Of a stretch of DNA of 58,945 nucleotides, positions 9,311 through 18,783 are shown piece by piece; position 1 is the first letter of the stretch; every line of letters starts with the position of its first letter. The notes beneath the pieces are model-generated. The model searched no databases. It had not been told where the DNA came from and saw nothing but the letters and a program-made list of their open reading frames with translations. Source of the stretch: Terriglobia bacterium (GTDB taxonomy: Bacteria; Acidobacteriota; Terriglobia; Bryobacterales; Bryobacteraceae); the NCBI GenBank assembly GCA_020073445.1, contig JAIQFE010000044.1, forward strand, positions 1 to 58,945. Reading direction: 5' to 3'. A program made the position numbers and the translations under genes.

Positions 9311-9354
9311 GGATTGTCCCCGATTCTCAGTTGCGGCTAAGGAGTTCTACTAGA

Positions 9355-9381
9355 ATTAAACACTTGTTTAATCCATGTCAA
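9355..9381 (-). promoter_or_regulatory. Promoter and TetR-type operator of the exporter operon
   Basis: The palindrome ATTAAACACTTGTTTAAT (9355-9372) has perfect 8-base arms and a 2-base centre, the size and AAACA/TGTTT character of TetR-family operators. On the minus strand a perfect TTGACA -35 lies at 9381-9376, so the palindrome fills the -35/-10 spacer (possible -10 TAATTC at 9358-9353), about 45 bases upstream of ATG 9310. The arrangement fits repression by the TetR protein encoded at the end of the same operon. Confidence 0.7.
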
Positions 9382-9463
9382 GCAGCGTCCCTCGCCGGAT
9401 GTGGGACTTGAGCGCGATGTTTTGGAAGTGACAGAATAAAGGCCGGTTGCAGGGGCATCCTCC

Positions 9464-10756
9464 ATGCTGATTCTGAACCCGATGAATGAGTATCGTTCCG
9501 CATTTCCGATCCTGGAGATTGTTCATATCGCCGGGATCGCTTGCGGCGTCGGGACTGCCGTTCTTGTCAACCTTCGCCTGCTCGGCATAGGGCTGACTCA
9601 GAACAGCGGTAAACAGCTTTGGAAGAACGCGATGCCCTGGACTCTGAGCGGCCTTGCGCTCGCGATTCTGGCCGGGCTTCTGTTGTTTTCCATCGATCCT
9701 GAGATGTACTACGTGAACCCAGCGTTCCGTTTCAAGATGTTGGTCCTCCTGCTGGCGATCGCTTTTTATTTCACGATGGTTCGCAAGGCAGTGGCAGCGG
9801 ATTCGCGTGGAGGCAGCGCATCCCTCGTTGCCTGCATCTCGCTCGGGTTGTGGACGCTGGTGCCGTTCGGCGGGGTGTTCATCGGATTCATCGGCTCGAC
9901 GGCATACACTTATCCGGTCCTGCTGTCGGTCCACGTCCTGGCGCTCGTGCTCCTGGGCGGCATGGTTGTGTTGACCGATCTTCGCTGGCTCGGTCTGGGG
10001 ATGCGGAGCTATTCCGCGAAGGATGTCGTGGAGGGACTGCGCGTGCTCAAGCGGATCGCTTTCGGCCTTGCCGCGGCCTCCGGTGTCGTGCTGTTTGCCG
10101 CCAACGCCGGGCAATATGCGAACAACCCGTGGTTCTGGCTCAAAATCGCGCTGCTCGCCTTGATCGGCGCGAGCTACCTCCTTTTCCGGCGAACTGCGTA
10201 CGAAGATCCAGGCAGGCAGAAGCTCGCATCCGGGCTTTCGCTGATTCTGTGGACCGGCGTTGTTATAGCGGCTCGCGGACCCGCGACCGTTAAGGACATC
10301 ATGCACTCCATGGTCGACCCCAGTGGAGACTTCTTGTTCCACTCGGTCCAGACGATCGCGGATGATAGCGGAGTCAGGGAAATCGCGCCGCACACCGACG
10401 CGGAATGGGATAACGTGCGGGAGCGTCTCATCATCCTGCAAGAGGCGCCGGATCTCCTAGAGGGCCGCAGGGCCGCAAGGATCAGGGACCGGTCGAAAAA
10501 CCCCGAGGTCGAAAGCCAGCCGGAGGAGATTCAGAAATTGCTGGATTCTGACCGTGCGACCTTCATCCTCCGGGCTCAGAGGCTCCGGGATGCGGCCTCG
10601 GTGGCGATGAAGGCAGTCGACGCAAAGGATAAGGACGCTTTGCTGGTCGGGCTCGACGGCATCGACAAGGCTTGCGAAAGCTGCCATCTGCGCTACTGGT
10701 ATCCCAAGGACAAAAGGGCTCACGAGGCGGCGAAGCAGGACGGGGTTGTTGAATAG
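9464..10756 (+). CDS. Tandem DUF6644-like membrane protein fused to a C-terminal c-type haem domain
   Basis: 430 residues in three parts. Residues about 1-150 and 150-290 are two copies of one four-helix membrane module. Each carries a helix-1 histidine ([26 protein letters not shown]) and an N-P-x-F/W-x-x-K motif ([16 protein letters not shown]). The soluble C-terminus ends in a single CESCH haem site (404-408) in a cytochrome c'-like helical context. The single-module versions at 37.8-39.2 kb are separate genes, so this is a fusion of two plus a cytochrome. The membrane histidines suggest haem b or metal binding (inference), making it a plausible membrane electron carrier. The start could also be ATG 9482. 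Confidence 0.72.
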   Translation: MLILNPMNEYRSAFPILEIVHIAGIACGVGTAVLVNLRLLGIGLTQNSGKQLWKNAMPWTLSGLALAILAGLLLFSIDPEMYYVNPAFRFKMLVLLLAIAFYFTMVRKAVAADSRGGSASLVACISLGLWTLVPFGGVFIGFIGSTAYTYPVLLSVHVLALVLLGGMVVLTDLRWLGLGMRSYSAKDVVEGLRVLKRIAFGLAAASGVVLFAANAGQYANNPWFWLKIALLALIGASYLLFRRTAYEDPGRQKLASGLSLILWTGVVIAARGPATVKDIMHSMVDPSGDFLFHSVQTIADDSGVREIAPHTDAEWDNVRERLIILQEAPDLLEGRRAARIRDRSKNPEVESQPEEIQKLLDSDRATFILRAQRLRDAASVAMKAVDAKDKDALLVGLDGIDKACESCHLRYWYPKDKRAHEAAKQDGVVE

Positions 10757-10816
10757 CCCTGCGGCGTTCGCAAGGGCCGTGCCCCGATGTATCATGAAAC
10801 GATCGTTAAGAGCGCG

Positions 10817-10836
10817 CAGGACGCTGCGGCGTCCTG
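10817..10836 (+). terminator. Perfect 8-bp hairpin between the 9464 and 10899 genes
   Basis: CAGGACGC (10817-10824) and GCGTCCTG (10829-10836) pair perfectly across a TGCG loop, 60 bases after the stop at 10756. The following bases are T-poor, so strong intrinsic termination is uncertain. Confidence 0.4.
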
Positions 10837-10898
10837 GCCGAGGTTGTAATGCTGCCGCGGCGTTCCGTTGCGCGCGAGCTAAGAAGGAGCGAGGCTAC

Positions 10899-12185
10899 AT
10901 GAAACCTAGATTATCCGTGCTTCTGTTCACGTTCGCCATGCTAATCGCCTTCGCATGGGTTTCTTTCATGCCGTCCACAACGTTTGCTCAACAGCCGCCT
11001 ACACAGCCGGAGCAAGGCAAGCAAGGTAAGCAAGGCGGGCGCAGGCCTCCACCGGTGATTCTGGGACCGCCGGCCGGAGTCGAGCCGCTACCGATCGATC
11101 TGTTCACCTCGAAGAACTTCTACAAGGACAAGGACCATTGGCTCGATAAGCGCTACTACCGCTGCAATGTGCCCCAGCGGCTTACTGAGATGTGGAATGA
11201 GCAGCGCATCGGCCCCAATCCGCCTGGATCGGCTTCCTGGGGGGACTGTAACGTCGACCTCAAGCGCGAGAGCATCCTGAGCCCCTATCCTTACAAGACC
11301 GCGAAGGAACACTACGACGCCTTAATGGCCGCGGCAAAGGCCAAGGGCGGCCCCACGGTCTACACCAAAGCAACAGTGCCCGATTGGGACGGATACTATG
11401 CGCGCGACTACCAGGCCGATCATGGCTCGGAATGGATCTGGGGCGTGAGCCAGGCCCCTACGGTTCTCTCTTTACTCACGCCGGAGTATCAGAAGCGCAT
11501 GGTGCAGTTGATCTATCACGAATCGGTGACCAATGCGCCGCAGTGGAACGCGTCCTTCTGTTATCCCGAAGGATTCATCCGGTGGTGGGCGCAGCCTTCG
11601 CAGGCCGGAAACTTCCAGCTCACCATGACCCCCTGGAATGTCCAGTTTCTCTCCGGGATCGCGGACAATTTCCTTCGCCAGGTCATGGTCGGCAAGGAAC
11701 AGCATGTGCAGAAGGTCCCGCAGTGGTATGGCGAGACCATCGGATTCTGGGACGGAACCACTCTGGTAACCTGGACGGCGAATATTCAGCCGTGGACGCT
11801 GACTCACGGAATGTTTGAGACCAGCGACAAGATGCAGACCGTGGAAACTTTCAAGCCGGCTTATGACGCCCAGGGCAAGTTCGTGGGCCTGGATCACGAA
11901 GCTATCTTCTACGATTCTGATGCGTTTGTCGCGCCGGTCCGCGCCAGCTATCGCTTCGCCCGGCGAGCAACCCCGGACGATCCCAATCGCCGGTACAACT
12001 TCATCGAGTGTCTGAGCAATATCCAGAACACCAACGGCAGGCCGACACAACTGACGGCTGCGGATCCGCGCTACGTCGACTTCTACGGGCGGCCGTGGGC
12101 CAAGAATTGGGAGAAGTATTTCGAAGTCGGCTGGGACAAGCCGCAGGACGAACTGCCCAAGGACATCCTCGACCTCTTTAAATAA
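10899..12185 (+). CDS. Large secreted protein of unknown function, distant PDxSGxW relative
   Basis: 428 residues from ATG 10899, which has AAGGAG nine bases upstream and opens a clean signal peptide (KPRLSVLL...TFAQQ); an upstream in-frame extension looks non-coding. After a Pro/Gln/Gly-rich linker the protein is rich in Trp and Tyr. The segment [18 protein letters not shown] parallels the GHWDGDTLVVET core of the PDxSGxW family, and a later YNFIECLSN echoes their EYICQEN end, but the PDLSGNW opening is missing. I infer a distant, enlarged relative. No catalytic motif is recognised. Ends 17 bases from the convergent ankyrin gene. Confidence 0.7.
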   Translation: MKPRLSVLLFTFAMLIAFAWVSFMPSTTFAQQPPTQPEQGKQGKQGGRRPPPVILGPPAGVEPLPIDLFTSKNFYKDKDHWLDKRYYRCNVPQRLTEMWNEQRIGPNPPGSASWGDCNVDLKRESILSPYPYKTAKEHYDALMAAAKAKGGPTVYTKATVPDWDGYYARDYQADHGSEWIWGVSQAPTVLSLLTPEYQKRMVQLIYHESVTNAPQWNASFCYPEGFIRWWAQPSQAGNFQLTMTPWNVQFLSGIADNFLRQVMVGKEQHVQKVPQWYGETIGFWDGTTLVTWTANIQPWTLTHGMFETSDKMQTVETFKPAYDAQGKFVGLDHEAIFYDSDAFVAPVRASYRFARRATPDDPNRRYNFIECLSNIQNTNGRPTQLTAADPRYVDFYGRPWAKNWEKYFEVGWDKPQDELPKDILDLFK

Positions 12186-12202
12186 GAGTAGCCAATACGG
12201 TA

Positions 12203-13879
12203 TTACTTTTTGGAGGCCGCGTTCTCCAGAAGAGCGCGAATCTCGGCGGCGGCTGCCGGGTTGCCGGCTCCGCCTCCAGGAGCGTTGCGAGGCGCGCCGG
12301 CTCCAGGGCGTTCCTCTGTAGCCGGAGCCGGTCTTCCCGTAGCGGGCGCAGCGCCGGCCGGGGCGCCGCCTAGCAAATCGATCGGCTTGCGGCCTTCGCT
12401 ATCGACGATCGCAGGATTAGCGCCTTTGCTGAGCAGATAGCGCACCAGATCCACGCGGCCGGTCTGAGCCGCCACGTGGAGAGCCGACAGGCTTTCGTTC
12501 GCGGATGGAGCGCGGGAAACACGCATGGAGTAAGTCTTGGTGCCGGTGACCTGAGCGTTCACATCGGCGCCGTGCTCCAGCAACAAGTCCATGAGCGCCG
12601 TATTGGCAGTGCCTCCAGCGGCGCCTTGTGCCGCAAGTCCCGTGCCGCCGCGGCTGCCGGGGCCGACGCCGGCCGCAAGTAGAAACGGCGTCAAACCCAT
12701 GTCGTTGATGTTGGGATTGGCGCCCTTAGCCAGCAGGAGGCGCGCTACTTCGACATCGCCGCCCTCGGCCGCGCGCGACAAGGGTGTGGCGCCCGTGCTT
12801 CGAAGGTTCTCGATGAAACGCCCGCTATTGCCTCCGCGGCTGGGACGATGCATATTGAGCTGAGGGTTGGGATCCACGTTCGCGGCCAGCAGGGCGTTGA
12901 TGATGTCCAGGGGCGAAACTTGTCCCGCTTCGCGAGCGACTGCGCGAGCCCCGCCGCGTGCTCCGCGGCCTCCAGCGCCTGCCGCTCCACCTCTCCCGCC
13001 GCCGCCGGCGCCGGCGGATTCTTTTCTATCGACAGCGATGTACAGGGCAGTGCGTCCCCACCAGTCCCAGACGTTGGGATTGGCTCCACGATCGAGCAGG
13101 AGTTTGGCGACATCGTAATGATCGTTATCCAGGGCGATTATCAACGGCGTCACCCCTTCCGGAGTCGGCGTATTCACATTGGCGCCGGCCTCGATCATGG
13201 ATTGGACGCAGTCAAGGCAGCCGCTGCGCGCCGCATACAGCAATGCGGTCAGTCCTCCCACGGGGCGATACTGCGCGCGCGGCTCTGACGTGATCTGGCT
13301 CGGCCAGTCGTTAAACAGCGCCCGGGGCGTGACGCTGGCATCTTTGGAAAGCAGCAGCTTTACCATCTGGCCCGCGTTTTTCGGCGCATCGGCGGCGTAC
13401 ATCAAGGGCGTCTGATTGTGAAACTTCTCGACGACGTTTACATTGGCGCCGGCTTTGATCAGCATGTCGACGATGGGGAATTCTCCGGTCTTAATCGCCA
13501 CCATCAAGGCCGTCTCGCCATCCAGATTGGGGCTCTCGGGCGAGGCTCCCGCGGCCAGCAGGGATTTCACCATCCTGGCGTCGGCTACTTTGACGGCTTC
13601 CGCAAGCGGTGTGGACCCGAACTCGTTAGCAACGTCCACTTTCGCCTTCTTGGCGATCAGCGCGTCGAGCAGGTCATAGTCCACGCGGTAAACCGCCCAG
13701 TGCACCGGGCGGGTACCATCGGGCTGCGGCGCATTTACGTCCGCGCCGGCACGAATCTGATCGAGGGCAGCTTTGCGGTTCCCGGCTTGAATGAGATCGG
13801 CAAGATTCTTGGGCGCCTGCGCCAGCACCACTAGAGCGGCGGGTATCAAGCAGAAACTGGCAAGAAAGATGCGTTTCAT
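12203..13879 (-). CDS. Exported ankyrin-repeat protein of module 1
   Basis: 558 residues: Sec signal (FLASFCLIPAALVVLAQA), then roughly ten ankyrin repeats carrying the usual TPLxxA...LLxxGAxxN pattern (examples: GETALMVAIKTGEFPIVDML; VARLLLAKGANPN; LLLEHGADVNAQ). Gly/Ala/Arg-rich inserts interrupt repeats at about 290-315 and 415-430, and the tail is Pro/Ala/Gly-rich. Ankyrin repeats bind partner proteins; an exported one next to DUF1592/DUF1552 genes suggests a scaffold for them (inference). It is the last gene of the minus-strand run from 18674. Its ribosome site (AGGAGTC) is part of a heptad repeat at 13878-13903. Confidence 0.85.
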   Translation of the reverse strand: MKRIFLASFCLIPAALVVLAQAPKNLADLIQAGNRKAALDQIRAGADVNAPQPDGTRPVHWAVYRVDYDLLDALIAKKAKVDVANEFGSTPLAEAVKVADARMVKSLLAAGASPESPNLDGETALMVAIKTGEFPIVDMLIKAGANVNVVEKFHNQTPLMYAADAPKNAGQMVKLLLSKDASVTPRALFNDWPSQITSEPRAQYRPVGGLTALLYAARSGCLDCVQSMIEAGANVNTPTPEGVTPLIIALDNDHYDVAKLLLDRGANPNVWDWWGRTALYIAVDRKESAGAGGGGRGGAAGAGGRGARGGARAVAREAGQVSPLDIINALLAANVDPNPQLNMHRPSRGGNSGRFIENLRSTGATPLSRAAEGGDVEVARLLLAKGANPNINDMGLTPFLLAAGVGPGSRGGTGLAAQGAAGGTANTALMDLLLEHGADVNAQVTGTKTYSMRVSRAPSANESLSALHVAAQTGRVDLVRYLLSKGANPAIVDSEGRKPIDLLGGAPAGAAPATGRPAPATEERPGAGAPRNAPGGGAGNPAAAAEIRALLENAASKK

Positions 13880-13903
13880 TCTGACTCCTGACTCCTGTCT
13901 TCT
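13878..13903. repeat. Heptanucleotide tandem repeat, copy 1
   Basis: On the minus strand this reads as 7-base units AGAAGAC, AGGAGTC, AGGAGTC, then AGAAT, placed exactly over the Shine-Dalgarno and start of the ankyrin gene. A 26-base copy with one mismatch lies at 40391-40416. The unit resembles the heptad STRR repeats known from filamentous cyanobacteria. Confidence 0.6.
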
Positions 13904-13910
13904 GACTGCT

Positions 13911-14828
13911 TCATACGACGTTGGGGTCCATCTTGTCGTGGTGCGCCCAGCAGCCCTTAGCCGCGTCGTACAGGAACTGGTACGGGTCTTTCCACGTTCG
14001 GGCGAGGCCCTTCATGACGCCGCCTTCCAGCATGTCCTTGGGACCGTCGCCTTCCCGAACCTGTTTGAATAGGCGCGCCCGAACCTCTTCCATCATGTCG
14101 CGCTCGGCTTTAAATTCGGCCTTGGTCATGACGGGACCGTACGCCGGCACGATCCTGGTCTGTTCATTACTCAGTGCGAGCAGGGTATCCATCGCGTCCA
14201 CGCGTCCGCCGATCCAGGCTCCGGTGAACCAATCGAGCGCCGGATCGCGCAGCGGCGATGCGACGTCGCCCACCGCAAGAACATTCGAGGTCTTGAAGAA
14301 GACGTAGATGTCGCCGCTGGTGTGAGCCAGAGTCAGATAGCCGTAGTCGATCTGTTCCGCGCCGGCTTTCATGGAACCGGTGGTGAGAAACGTCTCCGTG
14401 GGGCGGGCGGCTTTCGGACGGGCTTTCTCGTAGCGGTCTTCAGCCGGAACCCAGTAATCGCTCGCCATCCATGCACGGGTGCGCTCGTGCGCGATGATTT
14501 TTGCTCCCGCTGCCGCGAACAGGTCGTTGTTGCCGGTCTGATCGACGTGATAGTGGGTGTTGAAAAGCGTCTGCACCTTCGCGCCCGCGGAAAGAGTCTT
14601 CAGTGCAGCTATCACCTGGTCGCCCGATTTAGGGGCGCCGCCATCCACCAGCACCAGGCCTTCGCCAGCGGAAAGAGCCAGCACATTACTGCCGCCGCCG
14701 TCGATCACCGCCAGGTTGTCGGTCAGGCGCCGGGCGCCAGCGGCCTGCTGCGCGGTGAGTATCCGGGGAGACGCCCAGACAGTGAGCGCACCCGCAGCCG
14801 CGCCTTTTAAGAATTTCCTGCGATCCAC
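13911..14828 (-). CDS. Tat-exported metallo-beta-lactamase-fold hydrolase inside module 1
   Basis: 305 residues beginning with a twin-arginine signal (DRRKFLKGAAAG), from GTG 14828 with CAGGAG upstream. The zinc motif is HYHVDQTGN (about 91-99), a variant of HxHxD, followed by AHERTRAWM and AVGDVAS. The overall form resembles quinoprotein-relay/SoxH-type MBL proteins, with a long helical C-terminus. It sits between the DUF1552 gene (18 bases upstream) and the ankyrin gene, so it is probably cotranscribed; modules 2 and 3 lack it. The substrate is unknown. Confidence 0.82.
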   Translation of the reverse strand: MDRRKFLKGAAAGALTVWASPRILTAQQAAGARRLTDNLAVIDGGGSNVLALSAGEGLVLVDGGAPKSGDQVIAALKTLSAGAKVQTLFNTHYHVDQTGNNDLFAAAGAKIIAHERTRAWMASDYWVPAEDRYEKARPKAARPTETFLTTGSMKAGAEQIDYGYLTLAHTSGDIYVFFKTSNVLAVGDVASPLRDPALDWFTGAWIGGRVDAMDTLLALSNEQTRIVPAYGPVMTKAEFKAERDMMEEVRARLFKQVREGDGPKDMLEGGVMKGLARTWKDPYQFLYDAAKGCWAHHDKMDPNVV

Positions 14829-14846
14829 CAGTTACGCTCCTGTTGT

Positions 14847-16184
14847 CTATAAAGCCGAAATCGTGCCAGTGCTGTCGCCGAACTTATCGCGCTCGATGCC
14901 GGCCTTCTGCAGCAGCGTCAGGTGGAGATTCGCGATCGGCGTGCGCTCCGGCAGCAGGATGTGCTGGCCGCCCAGCTTCATCTTGCCGTTGCCGCCGCCC
15001 ACCACGATGTTCGGCTCGGGATAGTTGTTGTGCAGGTCGCTGTTGCTCATGTTCGACCCGTACATGAAGATGGAGTGATCGAGCAACGATCCCTGGCCAT
15101 CCGGCGTCGCCGCCATCTTGGCGATGAATTCCGCGAACTTCGTAACGTGCCAGGTCTGAATCTTGACCAGCTTGTTGATTCGCTCGATATCGTTGGCGTG
15201 ATGGGAGACGGGATGGAAGGCATCGGGGACGCCGATATGGTTGTAGGTCCGGTTGGTGCCTTCGGCGACCATGATGTAGGAAGCCACGCGGGTCAGATCG
15301 GCCTGATAGGCGAGGGCGAGCAGGTCGAACATCAACTTCACCTGCTCGGCGAAATCTTCCAGTTCCCCGATGGGAGCTTCGGGAATCTTGAACGCCGAAA
15401 GGTCCTTTCCGCCGGCCTTTTGCGCGCGCCGCTCGATTTCGCGAACGCTTTCGAGGTATCCATCGAGAGTGGCGCGGTCGCTGCTTCCCAGTTCGCCCTG
15501 GAGCTTCTTGGTGCGGTCGAGGATCAGGTCCAGAATGCTACTGGTTTGATGTGAAATCGACGCGCGTTCCTGCGGCGTGTCGCCTTCACCGAACAACTGC
15601 AAGAAGACTTTCCGCGGATTGGATTCCATCGGCAGCGGCGATTCTGCGTCGCGGAACGAAAGCGTTGTGTAGCTACCGCCGCCGCCCGCCGCCTGCTGCG
15701 CGATGGTCTCCGAGGAGACTTCGAGCGAGGGAAGTGGTGTGTCCTGGCTGATGACTTTCGCCATCACCTGGTCGAGCGTGGTGGCCATATGCGCCTTGGG
15801 CCCGCCGGTATCCGGGCGGGTGGCGCTGAGCCACGTGGCGGGTGTGAAGGTGTGCACCGAGCCCGCGGTGGCGGCGTTCTCCAGATTGCCGAAAGAGGAA
15901 ACGTACTTCTTATGTGGTTCGAGGGAGGCGAGAATCTGGCTGAGCTTAAAGTCGGCGCCGGAACCGCTGGGCGTCCACTTATCCATGGACGGGCCATGCG
16001 AGGTGTTGCCCATGATCGCGCCGTGAGGCAGGTAGAAGAAGCCAGTCCGGAGTTTGGGCGCAGCGGCGGTTTGGGCGAGAGCTGTACCGGCCGGCACCAT
16101 GGCATCCAGAAACGGCAACGCCAGGCTTACTCCAGCGCCCTTGAGCACCTTTCGGCGTGAAATGTGTTTCTTGGTGATGAACAT
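14847..16184 (-). CDS. Tat-exported DUF1552 protein (module 1)
   Basis: 445 residues from the second of two adjacent ATGs, giving six bases to AAGGAG and matching the MFITK start of the two paralogues here. Twin-arginine signal SRRKVLKG...ALPFLDAMVPAG. The DUF1552 body includes FFYLPHGAIMGN, HANDIERINKLVKIQTWHVTKFAEF, GSLLDHSIFMYGSNMSN and IVVGGGNGKMKLGGQH, related in shape to the alkaline-phosphatase/sulfatase-like DUF1501 group. The family's activity is unproven. It follows the DUF1592 gene by 27 bases, the invariant order in all three modules of this window. Confidence 0.88.
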   Translation of the reverse strand: MFITKKHISRRKVLKGAGVSLALPFLDAMVPAGTALAQTAAAPKLRTGFFYLPHGAIMGNTSHGPSMDKWTPSGSGADFKLSQILASLEPHKKYVSSFGNLENAATAGSVHTFTPATWLSATRPDTGGPKAHMATTLDQVMAKVISQDTPLPSLEVSSETIAQQAAGGGGSYTTLSFRDAESPLPMESNPRKVFLQLFGEGDTPQERASISHQTSSILDLILDRTKKLQGELGSSDRATLDGYLESVREIERRAQKAGGKDLSAFKIPEAPIGELEDFAEQVKLMFDLLALAYQADLTRVASYIMVAEGTNRTYNHIGVPDAFHPVSHHANDIERINKLVKIQTWHVTKFAEFIAKMAATPDGQGSLLDHSIFMYGSNMSNSDLHNNYPEPNIVVGGGNGKMKLGGQHILLPERTPIANLHLTLLQKAGIERDKFGDSTGTISAL

Positions 16185-16211
16185 CATAGTCTCCTTCGCT
16201 GCCTCGATCGG

Positions 16212-18674
16212 TTAATTTGCCGCCCCAGACTTTGCCTCGCCTGTCTTTGGAGGGGGCGCTGCACCCTGCTTACGAAACGCATCCGTATTGACGATTCCCA
16301 AAACGATGGAAGAAAACTTGAAGTTGTCCTTCGCGGCTCCGCGGACCACCGCACGAACCTGAGGCATATCGAAATACTCCAGCTCCCGGTTGAGCGCGTA
16401 CATCATCAGCTTCTCGGTGAAAGCCTTGGTGAACATTTCGGGGCGCTGCGCCAGCTGCGCCTCCAGGTCCACGGGGCCACTGATCGGAATGCCGCTCGGC
16501 AGCACCGTGCTGGCATCGATGGGGGCGTTGTTCGCCTGGCGGTCCGTGGTCCGGAACTGCCCGATCGCATCAAAGGATTCGAGCGGCAAACCGACCGGAT
16601 CGATCACGCCATGGCACTGCCTGCAGACGGCCTTGTCGCGATGTTGCTCCAGGCGCGCGCGGACCGTCTTCGGCTGCTCTCCCGCCTTTTGCGAAAGGTC
16701 GGTTGCGGTGTCCGGAGGCGGAGGCGAGGGCGGCGTGCCCATGATCTTGTCGAGGACCCACGCTCCGCGGAGGACCGGAGACGTACGATCGCCGTAAGAC
16801 GTCCGCAGCTGCACCGCGGCCTTGCCCAGGAGGCCCCAGCGCTCTTTCTCCGCCAGCGTGACCCGGCGGAACTGCGAGCCGAGGACTCCGGAAATGCCGT
16901 AGTGGCGAGCCAGACGTTCGTTCAAGAAGGTGTGGTCGGCCGTCAGAAGATCCACCACATTCCGATCTTCGAGCAGGATGCTGCTGACGAAATCCTCGGC
17001 TTCGGTCGAAAAATCACGCCGCAGCTGATCGCTGAATCCGGGGAACAACGCCGGGTCGGGCTTCACCTGGTCGAGGGTGGTGAGGTTCAGCCACTTCATG
17101 GCGAAACTTGTGACCAGGCTGGAGGCCTTGGGATCGCCCATCATCCGCCGCACCTGCTTTTCCATTGCTCCGGGCTTAGTCAAGCCGCCCGCTGCGGCGA
17201 GCTTCAGCAATTCATCGTCCGGACCCGTGTTCCACAGGAAGAACGAAAGGCGCGAAGCCAGCTCCAGATCGGTCAGAGGGAATTCGGTGTTGGGAGGAGT
17301 GCCTTTGGGCCCGCGAATCGCCCGATATAAGAACTCGGGGCTAGCCAGCACCGCCGCGACAACCTGCTCGACTCCTTGATCGAAGCTTCCGCCACCCTGA
17401 CGTCCAGCTTCATAAAACGGCATGAGGCGGGAGACGTCTTCTGTAGTCACAGGTCGTCGAAAACCCCGGCGGGCCAGGTTTTCCGTGATCTGGCGGGCGC
17501 ACGAAAGTTCTTCGGCCGGTTTGGGATCGCAGACAAAGATCAGGGCGCGGCTGGCGGTTTTCGAAACACCTTTCGGATTATACGGTCCGACGATCTCGAC
17601 GCCGTCCCTGAGAACGGGCAGGCGCCCGTTGGCTTGCGCGATGCTGCCAGTCAGGCCGGCGAAGGGGGCGGGGTTGGCGACATTCTCATCGGTCTCCACA
17701 TGGGAGCGTTCGATGAAAGCGATCACGACGTCGCGCACGCCCGCCTGCACCTGCACGGGGATTTTCTGGAAGCGGTCCATGATCAGGGCGCGTCCATCGG
17801 CTCCTTTGCGATCTGCCAGTGCCTGGTCTGCCGGACCTCCAATGGTTTTGCGGAACACGATCTTGCCGTCAATCATGCCCACCAGCGTGCTTTCGTTCTC
17901 TAACGGACCGGTATACAGGCCCGCTCCAAGATCGGTCATGGTGATGCGATACTCGCCGTCCGCGGGGAAATTGTGTTTGAATCGGATGCCGCCGCGCGTG
18001 CCCAAGGGCAGGGGCTCGTCCGGATTCTGGTTGGCTGCGATGGAGTACTTGACGTTCGAAACACGGGGATTGGGACTGCTGACCGCGAGTTTCGCTATCT
18101 GCCGGGCGCCGGTAATGTACTGATCCAGGAACGCAGGCGACACGCTCAAGGCGACGGCAATGTTGTCAAACCCGCCGACTTGGATATCCTGCGGCAGGAT
18201 CTCCGTCGCTTTCACTTCCACACCCACCAACGCTTTCACCGTCGCAGCGTACTCCGTACGGTTCAGGCGCTGAACCGGAACATAGCCCGCCTTGGGACCC
18301 TTTGCATGGGAGTCGAGGTTGTTTTCCATCCAGGCGGTGAACGAATCGATATCCTTCTGCGAGGGTTGGGGAGTGCCCGGCGGAGGCATCAATCGTCCGC
18401 GCAGCTTGCGCAAGGCCTTCTCCCAGACCTGCGCGTCATCCGCCGCGGATTGAAGATCCAGGCCATCGAACGCAATGCCGCCCGTCTTCACGCGAGAGTT
18501 GTGGCAGCCGACGCAGTAGGTGTTCAACATGGCGCGATATTGATCCGCTCCGTTCGCTGCAGGAGCGCTCCTTGCTGGAGTCTGCGCGGGAGTTTGCCCC
18601 ACGGCCCGGTTTTGCACGACCGCCAGGGAAGCGATCAGAACCACCAGAGCGCTTGCATAAATGAAACGCTTCAT
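16212..18674 (-). CDS. Exported diheme DUF1592-family (Planctomycete-cytochrome-type) protein, module 1
   Basis: 820 residues from ATG 18674. Sec signal, then a cytochrome-like domain with CVGCH (about 54-58) and WEKALRKLRGRLMPPPG. These are followed in order by DUF1587 (RLNRTEYAATVKALVG), a beta-rich region, DUF1595 (FRRPVTTEDV...SPEFLYRAI), DUF1592 (ELASRLSFFLWNTGPDDELL), DUF1588 (DRTSPVLRGAWVLDKIMG...VCRQCHGVIDPVG) and DUF1585 (EKLMMYALNRELEYFDMPQVRAVVR). Two CxxCH sites imply two covalent haems, so it is a periplasmic redox protein. The substrate is unknown; family members are abundant in planctomycetes and acidobacteria. Confidence 0.9.
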   Translation of the reverse strand: MKRFIYASALVVLIASLAVVQNRAVGQTPAQTPARSAPAANGADQYRAMLNTYCVGCHNSRVKTGGIAFDGLDLQSAADDAQVWEKALRKLRGRLMPPPGTPQPSQKDIDSFTAWMENNLDSHAKGPKAGYVPVQRLNRTEYAATVKALVGVEVKATEILPQDIQVGGFDNIAVALSVSPAFLDQYITGARQIAKLAVSSPNPRVSNVKYSIAANQNPDEPLPLGTRGGIRFKHNFPADGEYRITMTDLGAGLYTGPLENESTLVGMIDGKIVFRKTIGGPADQALADRKGADGRALIMDRFQKIPVQVQAGVRDVVIAFIERSHVETDENVANPAPFAGLTGSIAQANGRLPVLRDGVEIVGPYNPKGVSKTASRALIFVCDPKPAEELSCARQITENLARRGFRRPVTTEDVSRLMPFYEAGRQGGGSFDQGVEQVVAAVLASPEFLYRAIRGPKGTPPNTEFPLTDLELASRLSFFLWNTGPDDELLKLAAAGGLTKPGAMEKQVRRMMGDPKASSLVTSFAMKWLNLTTLDQVKPDPALFPGFSDQLRRDFSTEAEDFVSSILLEDRNVVDLLTADHTFLNERLARHYGISGVLGSQFRRVTLAEKERWGLLGKAAVQLRTSYGDRTSPVLRGAWVLDKIMGTPPSPPPPDTATDLSQKAGEQPKTVRARLEQHRDKAVCRQCHGVIDPVGLPLESFDAIGQFRTTDRQANNAPIDASTVLPSGIPISGPVDLEAQLAQRPEMFTKAFTEKLMMYALNRELEYFDMPQVRAVVRGAAKDNFKFSSIVLGIVNTDAFRKQGAAPPPKTGEAKSGAAN

Positions 18675-18783
18675 ATCTTGCAACCTATTGCGTTATCAGG
18701 GATTTGCAGTCGCATGTCCATCCTAGGGAGCCATACTCTTTTAGCACAAAAAAACGTCGGCAGCCAGGGGCTGAAGCGGCCGC

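Noticed and set aside
12203-13879. Internal DNA repeats within the ankyrin genes as possible CRISPR or minisatellite arrays
   Set aside because: The periodicity is about 99 bases with poorly conserved DNA, explained by the 33-residue ankyrin protein repeat.
16164-17330. A 388-codon plus-strand frame opposite module 1 DUF1592
   Set aside because: Shadow of the conserved minus-strand gene; no family motif seen.
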